From assembly GCA_029268085.1 (NCBI GenBank), contig JAJUHD010000155.1, positions 1-5,814 of the forward strand: a DNA stretch of 5,814 nucleotides, read 5' to 3'. Of this stretch, positions 1 to 5,257 are shown piece after piece. Below the pieces are notes generated by a model. It searched no databases, had not been told where the DNA came from, and saw only the letters and a program-made list of their open reading frames with translations. This stretch comes from Bacillota bacterium (GTDB taxonomy: Bacteria; Bacillota; Clostridia; Oscillospirales; Oscillospiraceae). A program made the translations under genes and the position numbers. The first letter of the stretch is position 1, and each line of letters begins with the position of its first letter.

Positions 1-64
1 AAAGCACCTCAATTTCCCTGAGTTTGACGATGATTTGCTCCGTTGTGAACGTCTTCTTTGACAT
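1..64 (-). CDS. IS3-family transposase OrfA, N-terminal fragment (runs off the window)
   Basis: The 21 complete codons visible begin MSKKTFTTEQIIVKLREIE, the characteristic start of IS3-family OrfA proteins (HTH_Tnp_1 type). In this family the N-terminal helix-turn-helix binds the terminal inverted repeats, and OrfA is normally fused to the DDE catalytic OrfB by programmed -1 frameshifting. Only the first helix region is present here; the rest lies to the left of the window. The ATG (64-62) is preceded on the minus strand by AAAGGAG about 10 nt upstream, a good ribosome binding site that supports this start. Whether the complete element is intact cannot be judged. Confidence 0.8.
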   Translation of the reverse strand, partial: MSKKTFTTEQIIVKLREIEVL

Positions 65-147
65 CTTGTCCCAGCTCCTTTTTCGTTAGTTTATCATAAC
101 TTCACTAACAATCATACTGGTACAAAATTTGGGGGGCAGGGCACTAC
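1..147 (-). mobile_element. IS3-family insertion sequence, 5' end only
   Basis: This is the left part of an insertion sequence that runs leftward beyond the window. The evidence is the start of an IS3-type OrfA (start codon at 64-62, minus strand) plus an outer end carrying a G-run (131-136; C-run on the transposase strand). On that strand the end reads TGCCCTGCCCCCC from position 143, which resembles the TG-beginning, C-rich termini of many IS3-family elements. The exact border is uncertain (about 143-148), because the other terminus and the target duplication are outside the window. A short inverted repeat, GTTAGT/ACTAAC (85-90 and 104-109), lies between the tip and the OrfA start. The element abuts a recombinase-like open frame that begins by 152. 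Confidence 0.7.
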
Positions 148-151
148 TAAC

Positions 152-385
152 ATGCACGAACTCACCGGAGATTTCTTTACCGTCAGTCAGTGTCTTGGAC
201 ATAGCCTAAAGGGTGTTGGCATTCAATTAAGTATTTCAAACAACTTAGATTCAGTCACCGCTCAATACGTCGATGTCCGTCTTGAACGTAAACAAATCGT
301 ATTAGAAGCTTATCACAATGCTGTCTCCCCTCTCCTAATTAGCATTTTTCAGCGATTTCTCATAAGATTTTATATTGCTCTTTGA
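152..385 (+). pseudogene. Probable tyrosine recombinase (integrase) C-terminal remnant
   Basis: This 77-codon open frame has no convincing ribosome binding site at its ATG and directly follows the end of an IS3-family element. The frame stays open upstream into IS sequence. It reads as the tail of a tyrosine site-specific recombinase: TVSQCLGHS (residues about 10-18) matches the region with the conserved LGH histidine, and SVTAQYVDVRLERK (about 34-47) matches the segment with the catalytic tyrosine (Tyr39) that attacks DNA. The catalytic Arg and Lys residues and all DNA-binding parts that would lie upstream are missing, so the product should be inactive. The last ~19 residues look hydrophobic and atypical and may be read-through past an ancestral end. 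The nearby tRNA-Ser 3' end suits an integrase gene at the edge of an integrated element. The family call rests on motif resemblance only; an unrelated small ORF is the alternative. Confidence 0.45.
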
Positions 386-492
386 AGCTACGGTGCTATT
401 TTGTCACCATTTCATGCCAAGTCGCTGAATATTATGTATATTTATTGGTTTTTACGCGCACACATTTGCAGCGATAACATAATTGTAAAAGG

Positions 493-533
493 CATAAACC
501 CCGCAGAAACCTAGTGTTTCTGCGGGGTTTATG
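493..533 (-). terminator. Perfect 18-bp hairpin terminator of the tRNA-Ser gene, possibly bidirectional
   Basis: Arms 493-510 and 516-533 are perfectly complementary over 18 bp with a CTAGT loop (511-515), and the stem has a CCCCGC core. On the minus strand it begins four nt after the encoded CCA of tRNA-Ser and is followed by CCTTTTACAA, giving a typical intrinsic terminator. On the plus strand it is followed by TTTT (534-537), so it may also stop transcription coming from the integrase remnant toward the tRNA. Confidence 0.85.
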
Positions 534-536
534 TTT

Positions 537-625
537 TGGCGGAAGCGGTGGGATTCGAACCCACGAGACGTTGCCGTCTACCTGATTTCGAGTCAGGCCC
601 GTTATGACCACTTCGATACGCTTCC
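537..625 (-). tRNA. tRNA-Ser, anticodon CGA
   Basis: Read on the minus strand, a class II tRNA folds cleanly. The acceptor arm is GGAAGCG (625-619) pairing with CGCTTCC (547-541), with discriminator G at 540 and an encoded CCA at 539-537. The anticodon stem CCTGA/TCAGG encloses the loop CTCGAAA, giving anticodon CGA, which decodes the serine codon UCG. The long variable arm has the stem AGACG/CGTCT with a GCAA loop, the hallmark of serine and leucine tRNAs. The T arm is GTGGG TTCGAAT CCCAC. G at position 73 and the long arm agree with recognition by seryl-tRNA synthetase. The gene is transcribed divergently from mnmE, and its 3' end faces the integrase remnant. Confidence 0.97.
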
Positions 626-649
626 AGAAAGATTTATACGAGCCATATT

Positions 650-678
650 AAGATACTATATTTTTAGCGCTATGTCAA
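650..678 (-). promoter_or_regulatory. Sigma-70-type promoter of tRNA-Ser
   Basis: On the minus strand a perfect -35 box TTGACA (678-673) is followed after 17 nt by TATCTT (655-650), a 4/6 match to the -10 consensus. The spacer is AT-rich. Transcription would begin near 643, leaving a leader of roughly 18 nt before the mature 5' end at 625, a normal layout for a stable RNA gene whose leader is removed by RNase P. Confidence 0.7.
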
Positions 679-774
679 TCATAAAAGTATGGCTGCGCTT
701 TTGAAACATATTCTCAAAATCCTGATAATTTCTGCCCGATTGCGGAATATTTTAGTCAGGGCTGTTTTCTGCGC

Positions 775-803
775 TTGCGGTAAGGCGGGCGTTGTGATAG
801 TAT
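775..803 (+). promoter_or_regulatory. Candidate promoter for mnmE
   Basis: TTGCGG (775-780) and TAGTAT (798-803) are separated by 17 nt, and the -10 box is preceded by TGA, giving an extended -10 (TGN). The hexamers match consensus at 3/6 and 4/6. A start near 810 would give a short leader of about 30 nt. The rest of the 626-843 gap holds only the divergent tRNA promoter and no other structure I can support. Confidence 0.4.
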
Positions 804-829
804 CATATTGCTATTTTTTTCTTAACGCT

Positions 830-834
830 GGGAG
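830..834 (+). promoter_or_regulatory. Ribosome binding site that decides the mnmE start
   Basis: GGGAG at 830-834 is the only Shine-Dalgarno-like sequence here. It is 3 nt from the GTG at 838, which is too close, and 9 nt from the TTG at 844, which is normal spacing. This favours TTG844 as the start codon. Confidence 0.55.
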
Positions 835-843
835 CTGGTGTAT

Positions 844-2214
844 TTGTCAGAAACCATAGCCGCAATCTCCACCGGCGGAGCAAAAAGCGCGATTGGTGTA
901 ATCAGGATGAGCGGCGCAGACGCGATAGATATTGCGGATCGGGTTTTTCGCCCCTTGAACGGGAAGCCCTTCAAGGAGGCCGAAAGCCGGCGCCTTATAT
1001 TGGGCGAGCTGCTGGGCGCCGACGGCTGCGTTATTGATCGCTGCCTTGCTGCGCTGAGCCGCGCCCCCCGCTCGTATACGGGAGAGGACACCGTCGAGTT
1101 TCACTGTCACGGTTCCCCTGCGGTGCTTGCCGCAGGGCTGTCTTCACTTTTCGGCGCTGGAGCAAGGCAGGCTCTCGCGGGAGAATTCACAAAACGCGCT
1201 TTTCTCAACGGCAGGCTGGACCTCACGCAGGCGGAGGCAGTCATAGACCTGATTGATTCCGAGACTGAACTCGCGGCGAAAAACGCGGCGATGCAGCTCG
1301 GCGGTTCCGTATCCCAGAAGGCGCTGAGGATTTACGATGCGCTGACGGATATTTCAGCTCATTTTCACGCGATTCTGGATTATCCGGACGAGGAACTGGA
1401 GCCTTTCGAAAAGGCTGGATTTGAAAAAACTCTTAAAAACGCGGCGGAAGATTTGGAAAAATTAATAAAAAGCCTGGAACGCGGCAAAATTTTACGAGAG
1501 GGCGTAAAATGCGCGATAATAGGACGCCCCAACGCGGGCAAGTCATCTCTTCTCAACGCTCTTCTCGGCTATGAGCGCGCTATTGTGACGGAGATTCCCG
1601 GCACGACCCGCGACACCATAGAGGAAAAGGTCATACTTGGCGGAGTGTTGCTCAGAATATCCGATACAGCCGGGCTTCGCAGGTCGGACGACAGGGTGGA
1701 ACGCATCGGCATAGAGCGCGCGATGGAGGCGGCCCGCTCGTCCGAGCTGGTTCTGGCGGTTTTTGACGGTTCGGACGAAATGACGGAAGAGGACAAGGAA
1801 ACTCTTCTGGCCGTGCGGGAGGCTCGCCGCTCGATAGCGGTTATAAATAAATCCGACCTTATTCAAAAAATTGACCTTTCCGAAATACGGCGGAGCTTTG
1901 AAACAGTCTGCTTTGTGTCCGCGATTGATTCTACGGGCTTGGACCGCCTCGGCGCTTCGATCAAAGAGCTTTTCGGGGGCGAGACCCCGGATTCCGCAGG
2001 AGAAATTATAACATCTGCACGACAGGCGGAGGTTATCAGCCGTGCATACAGCTCAATTCTGTCGTCGCTGGAGGCGCTTCGCGCCGGAGTCACGCCCGAC
2101 GCTGTGCTTTCGGAGGCCGAGTCGGCGATGTCGGCTCTCGGCGAGCTTCTCGGCAGGACAGTCCGCAGCGACGTAACAGACAGGATTTTTTCCCGCTTCT
2201 GCGTCGGAAAATAG
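844..2214 (+). CDS. mnmE: tRNA uridine-5-carboxymethylaminomethyl(34) synthesis GTPase MnmE
   Basis: MnmE (TrmE), with MnmG, uses methylene-tetrahydrofolate, GTP and K+ to build the cmnm5 group on the wobble uridine of certain tRNAs in the cytoplasm. From the TTG start the protein is 456 residues, usual for the family. The N-terminal folate-binding domain (about 1-118) shows GVIRMSG (18-24) and YTGEDTVEFHCHG (78-90). A helical domain is split around an inserted Ras-like G domain with G1 GRPNAGKSS (227-235, including the Asn that helps bind K+), G2 TTRDT (254-258), G3 DTAG (274-277), G4 NKSD (335-338) and a likely G5 SAI (359-361). The C terminus is FCVGK with Cys453, the conserved C(I/V/L)GK tail. 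An in-frame GTG at 838 would add two residues; Shine-Dalgarno spacing favours TTG844. The partner mnmG and the common neighbours yidC, jag and rnpA are not in this window. The protein appears fully functional. Confidence 0.97.
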   Translation: MSETIAAISTGGAKSAIGVIRMSGADAIDIADRVFRPLNGKPFKEAESRRLILGELLGADGCVIDRCLAALSRAPRSYTGEDTVEFHCHGSPAVLAAGLSSLFGAGARQALAGEFTKRAFLNGRLDLTQAEAVIDLIDSETELAAKNAAMQLGGSVSQKALRIYDALTDISAHFHAILDYPDEELEPFEKAGFEKTLKNAAEDLEKLIKSLERGKILREGVKCAIIGRPNAGKSSLLNALLGYERAIVTEIPGTTRDTIEEKVILGGVLLRISDTAGLRRSDDRVERIGIERAMEAARSSELVLAVFDGSDEMTEEDKETLLAVREARRSIAVINKSDLIQKIDLSEIRRSFETVCFVSAIDSTGLDRLGASIKELFGGETPDSAGEIITSARQAEVISRAYSSILSSLEALRAGVTPDAVLSEAESAMSALGELLGRTVRSDVTDRIFSRFCVGK

Positions 2215-2228
2215 ACCGCAATAATAGT

Positions 2229-2260
2229 AATATATTCCGAAATATTTAAAAATATATTCC
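2229..2260 (+). repeat. Short direct repeat in the mnmE-ppdK gap
   Basis: AATATATTCC occurs at 2229-2238 and again at 2251-2260, 22 bp apart start to start, about two helical turns. The AATATATT core is self-complementary, and the sequence between the copies is also AT-rich (AAATATTT). It sits about 20 bp upstream of the candidate ppdK -35 box, so it could be an operator or an AT-rich UP-type element. Chance repetition in AT-rich DNA is equally possible. There is no GC-rich terminator hairpin after mnmE in this gap. Confidence 0.3.
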
Positions 2261-2280
2261 TGCGCGGCAGCTCAATTAGG

Positions 2281-2309
2281 TTGATTTTATAACAAAATTA
2301 TGCTAATAT
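2281..2309 (+). promoter_or_regulatory. Candidate promoter for ppdK
   Basis: TTGATT (2281-2286) and TAATAT (2304-2309) are separated by 17 nt. Each matches consensus at 4/6, and TGC directly before the -10 gives an extended -10 motif. Transcription would start near 2316, giving a leader of about 43 nt that carries the ribosome binding site AAAGGA (2345-2350). This suggests ppdK is expressed independently of mnmE. Confidence 0.55.
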
Positions 2310-2358
2310 TCTTTGGCGGAAAAGACAGTCAAAAAGAACTGCAGAAAGGAAAAATCAA

Positions 2359-4986
2359 ATGAGCAAGAAGTATATCTACCTTTTTACCGAAGGCAACGGC
2401 TCCATGAAGGAGCTGCTGGGCGGAAAGGGCGCCAACCTTGCGGAAATGACAAATCTCGGCATGCCCGTTCCCCAGGGCTTCACTATCACGACGGAGGCCT
2501 GCGTTCAGTACTATAACGACGGGGAGCGTATCAACGACGAAATCATGGCTCAGATCATGGAATACGTCGGCAAACTCGAGGCCATAGCTGGCAAAAAATT
2601 CGGCGATCTGGAAAATCCTCTCCTCGTATCCGTGCGCAGCGGCGCCAGGGCCTCTATGCCCGGCATGATGGACACGATCCTGAACCTGGGGCTTAACGAC
2701 ATCGTTGTAGAAGCCTTTGCCAAGAAAACAAACAATCCTCGCTTTGCCTACGACTCCTACCGCAGGTTCATACAGATGTACTCCGACGTCGTAATGGAGG
2801 TCGGAAAGAAATATTTTGAAGAGCTCATAGATAAGATGAAGGAAGAGCGCGGTGTGACTCTGGACACCGAGCTTACCGCGGACGACCTCAAGGAACTGGC
2901 GATCAAGTTCAAGGCGGAATACAAGAGCAAGTTAGGCTCCGATTTTCCGCAGGACCCGAAGGAACAGCTCATGGGAGCCATCAAGGCGGTCTTCCGCAGC
3001 TGGAATAACCCCCGCGCCATTTACTACCGCAGGATGAACGACATACCCTCCTCCTGGGGCACGGCGGTAAACGTACAGATGATGGTTTTCGGCAACACCG
3101 GCGACAACTCCGGCACCGGCGTCGCCTTTACCCGCAATCCTGCGACCGGCGAGAAGAAGCTGTTCGGTGAATTTCTTATGAACGCGCAGGGCGAGGACGT
3201 CGTCGCCGGCGTCCGCACCCCGCAGACAATAGACCAGCTTGCGGCAATCATGCCCGAGGCTTACAAGCAGTTTGTGGAGATCAGCAGCCGTCTTGAAAAG
3301 CATTATAAAGACATGCAGGACATGGAGTTCACGATAGAGGACGGAAAGCTCTATATGCTCCAGACCAGAAACGGTAAGCGCACGGCGGCCGCCGCTCTTA
3401 AGATTGCCTGCGACCTTGTCGACGAGGGCATGCTTACCGAGGACAAGGCCGTTCTTATGGTCGACCCGAAGCAGCTTGACGCGCTTTTGCACCCGCAGTT
3501 CGATGCCGCAGCGCTCAAAGCCGCCAAGCCCATAGGTCAGGGACTCGCCGCATCTCCGGGCGCCGCCTGCGGAAGGGCCGTCTTCACCGCCGAGGACGCC
3601 ACCGACTGGGCGAAGAGAGGCGAGAGCGTGATTCTCGTCCGCCTCGAGACCTCACCGGAGGATATCGAAGGCATGCACTACTCCAAGGGCATCCTTACCG
3701 TCCGCGGAGGCATGACCTCGCATGCGGCCGTCGTCGCGAGGGGCATGGGCACCTGCTGCGTGTCCGGCTGCGGAGAAATCAAGTTTGACGAGGAGAACAA
3801 GTGCTTCACCCTCGGGGGAAAGACCTACAAGGAGGGCGATTGGATATCAATAGACGGCTCGACCGGATACATTTACGGCGAAGCCATCCCGACCGTGGAA
3901 GCCACCATAAGCGGTTACTTCGGAAGGCTCATGGGCTGGGCGGACAAGTTCCGCGTTCTCGGAGTAAGAACTAACGCCGACACTCCGAAGGACGCCGAAA
4001 ACGCTTACAAATTCGGCGCCGAGGGCATAGGCCTCTGCCGCACCGAGCACATGTTCTTCGAGCCCGACCGCATAGCCGCCATTCGCGAAATGATAGTGTC
4101 CGAAACCGTCGAGCAGCGCGAGAAGGCGCTGGCAAAGCTCCTCCCCATGCAGAGAAGCGATTTTGAGGGCATTTACGAGGCGATGCATGGATATCCGGTC
4201 ACCATCCGCTTCCTCGACCCCCCGCTCCACGAGTTCCTTCCCACAGAGGAAGAGGATATAGCGGCTCTTGCCGCCGAAATGAACATGAAGGTCGAGGATC
4301 TCAAGGCCATAATAGCCGGACTGCACGAGTTCAACCCGATGATGGGGCACCGCGGCTGCCGTCTTGCGGTTACCTATCCTGAAATAGCCGCAATGCAGAC
4401 GAGAGCGGTCATCGAAGCCGCAATAAATGTCCAGAAGCGCCATCCGGAGTGGAAAATAGTTCCTGAAATAATGATCCCGCTTGTCGGCGAAGTAAAGGAG
4501 CTAGCCTATGTCAAAGCCGTCGTGACCAAGACCGCCGATGAAATCATAGCCGCCTCCGGCATGGATCTGCATTATAAGGTCGGAACTATGATTGAAATCC
4601 CGAGGGCCGCCCTTACGGCTGACGAGATAGCGAAGGAAGCAGAATTCTTCTCCTTCGGCACAAACGACCTCACGCAGATGACCTTCGGCTTCAGCCGAGA
4701 CGACGCGGGCAAATTCCTGGGCGCCTATTACGACAAAAAGATTTACGAGTTCGACCCCTTTGCAAAGCTCGACCAGGAAGGCGTCGGCAAGCTCGTAGAG
4801 ATGTCCGTAAAACTCGGCAAGCAGACTAGGCCCGATATAAAGCTCGGCATCTGCGGAGAGCACGGCGGAGACCCATCTTCGGTCGAATTCTGCCACAAGG
4901 CGGGGCTGACCTACGTTTCATGCTCGCCCTTCCGCGTTCCCATCGCAAGGCTCGCCGCCGCCCAGGCTGCGATAAAATACCGTTGA
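2359..4986 (+). CDS. ppdK: Pyruvate, phosphate dikinase
   Basis: PPDK catalyses ATP + pyruvate + phosphate <=> AMP + PEP + PPi in the cytoplasm. In anaerobes it serves PPi-linked glycolysis or PEP formation for gluconeogenesis. The 875 residues match the family (C. symbiosum enzyme about 874). The N-terminal ATP-grasp half (about 1-340) carries GGKGANLAEM (21-30), SVRSGARASMPGMMDT (91-106) and LQTRNGKRTA (334-343). The swivelling phosphohistidine domain has GGMTSHAAVVARG with the phosphoryl carrier His455 next to Thr453. The C-terminal PEP/pyruvate TIM barrel (about 530-875) keeps Arg561 (LCRTEH), Arg617 (IRFLD), Glu746 (MIEIPRA), Asn769 (FGTNDLTQ) and Cys832 (GICGEHGG), the expected catalytic set. 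ATG2359 follows AAAGGA with an 8-nt gap, so the start is secure. It stands alone: no PPDK regulatory kinase/phosphatase gene (DUF299) is adjacent. It ends in TGA and is followed by a hairpin terminator. Confidence 0.98.
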   Translation: MSKKYIYLFTEGNGSMKELLGGKGANLAEMTNLGMPVPQGFTITTEACVQYYNDGERINDEIMAQIMEYVGKLEAIAGKKFGDLENPLLVSVRSGARASMPGMMDTILNLGLNDIVVEAFAKKTNNPRFAYDSYRRFIQMYSDVVMEVGKKYFEELIDKMKEERGVTLDTELTADDLKELAIKFKAEYKSKLGSDFPQDPKEQLMGAIKAVFRSWNNPRAIYYRRMNDIPSSWGTAVNVQMMVFGNTGDNSGTGVAFTRNPATGEKKLFGEFLMNAQGEDVVAGVRTPQTIDQLAAIMPEAYKQFVEISSRLEKHYKDMQDMEFTIEDGKLYMLQTRNGKRTAAAALKIACDLVDEGMLTEDKAVLMVDPKQLDALLHPQFDAAALKAAKPIGQGLAASPGAACGRAVFTAEDATDWAKRGESVILVRLETSPEDIEGMHYSKGILTVRGGMTSHAAVVARGMGTCCVSGCGEIKFDEENKCFTLGGKTYKEGDWISIDGSTGYIYGEAIPTVEATISGYFGRLMGWADKFRVLGVRTNADTPKDAENAYKFGAEGIGLCRTEHMFFEPDRIAAIREMIVSETVEQREKALAKLLPMQRSDFEGIYEAMHGYPVTIRFLDPPLHEFLPTEEEDIAALAAEMNMKVEDLKAIIAGLHEFNPMMGHRGCRLAVTYPEIAAMQTRAVIEAAINVQKRHPEWKIVPEIMIPLVGEVKELAYVKAVVTKTADEIIAASGMDLHYKVGTMIEIPRAALTADEIAKEAEFFSFGTNDLTQMTFGFSRDDAGKFLGAYYDKKIYEFDPFAKLDQEGVGKLVEMSVKLGKQTRPDIKLGICGEHGGDPSSVEFCHKAGLTYVSCSPFRVPIARLAAAQAAIKYR

Positions 4987-5062
4987 CAAATCCCCTGCGG
5001 TGCATGTTCACGGTCCTCAAACCTTGCGCCGCGAGTGTCTGATGTAGTATTTCAAATAAAAT

Positions 5063-5120
5063 AACAGGGTATTGGCAGCTAAAAACTTGAGTGACTTAGC
5101 GTACCAATACCCTGTTTTTG
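5063..5120 (+). terminator. Rho-independent terminator after ppdK, with large structured loop
   Basis: Arms 5063-5075 and 5104-5116 pair perfectly over 13 bp (AACAGGGTATTGG with its complement), and the T-run TTTTTGTTT (5115-5123) overlaps and follows the descending arm. The 28-nt loop can form an inner 5-bp stem, GCTAA (5078-5082) with TTAGC (5096-5100), making a long two-part hairpin. It lies about 77 nt past the ppdK stop and is the obvious terminator for that gene. Read on the minus strand it is followed by TTATTTTATTT, so it could also act in reverse. Confidence 0.75.
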
Positions 5121-5129
5121 TTTGCATAA

Positions 5130-5170
5130 GCGGTCTCAGATTCAACCGCAGTCTTTTCTGTTCACAGAAA
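5130..5170. other. Two small inverted repeats between the convergent terminators
   Basis: GCGGT (5130-5134) pairs with ACCGC (5145-5149), and TTTCTGT (5155-5161) pairs with ACAGAAA (5164-5170) across only two bases. The second is a near-perfect 16-bp palindrome, which is more like a protein-binding site than an RNA hairpin because the loop is too short. These lie in the roughly 90 nt between the two terminators, where I see no reading frame or promoter I can support. Their function is unknown, and chance is possible. Confidence 0.25.
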
Positions 5171-5204
5171 TATCTTATTCTTCAAGGTCAAATATACAGA
5201 ATAT

Positions 5205-5251
5205 AAAAAGCATCCAATCCGATAAGAGCTAATCTCATCCGGATTGGATGC
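5205..5251 (-). terminator. Rho-independent terminator of the minus-strand SLH-like gene
   Basis: Arms 5210-5221 and 5240-5251 pair perfectly over 12 bp (GCATCCAATCCG with its complement). The 18-nt loop can extend pairing through GAG/CTC. On the minus strand the hairpin comes just after the stop codon region of the gene ending at 5258 and is followed by TTTTTATATT (5209-5200), the classical layout. It is therefore assigned to that gene. Confidence 0.85.
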
Positions 5252-5257
5252 CATTAT

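Noticed and set aside
822..1110. Minus-strand open frames over the 5' part of mnmE
   Set aside because: They are antisense to strongly conserved MnmE sequence, have no ribosome binding sites and resemble no known protein. They are shadows of GC-rich coding DNA.
2239..2256. AT-only inverted repeat after mnmE as a terminator
   Set aside because: The AATATTT/AAATATT pairing has no GC pairs and is not followed by a T-run, so it is too weak for an intrinsic terminator.
2313..2516. Plus-strand 67-codon frame overlapping the ppdK start
   Set aside because: It overlaps ppdK in another frame and its peptide is a frame-shifted version of the PPDK N terminus. The in-frame ATG2359 has the good ribosome binding site.
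2932..3492. Long (186-codon) minus-strand frame inside ppdK
   Set aside because: It is fully antisense to the PPDK ATP-grasp region, and its composition reflects the complement of that coding strand. No start signals or recognisable domain support it.
3847..4443. Long (198-codon) minus-strand frame inside ppdK
   Set aside because: As with the other antisense frame, it mirrors conserved PPDK codons and shows no independent evidence of coding.
4983..4988. TTGACA overlapping the ppdK stop codon
   Set aside because: It is a perfect -35 hexamer, but there is no acceptable -10 box at 16-18 nt, so it is most likely chance.
4826..5020. Minus-strand frame across the ppdK 3' end
   Set aside because: It is arginine-rich low-information sequence, mostly antisense to ppdK, without a ribosome binding site.
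5024..5050. Possible plus-strand promoter TTGCGC / TAGTAT after ppdK
   Set aside because: The spacer is only 15 nt and the TG before the -10 is not in the extended position. It would drive only the terminator hairpin, so there is no supporting transcript unit.
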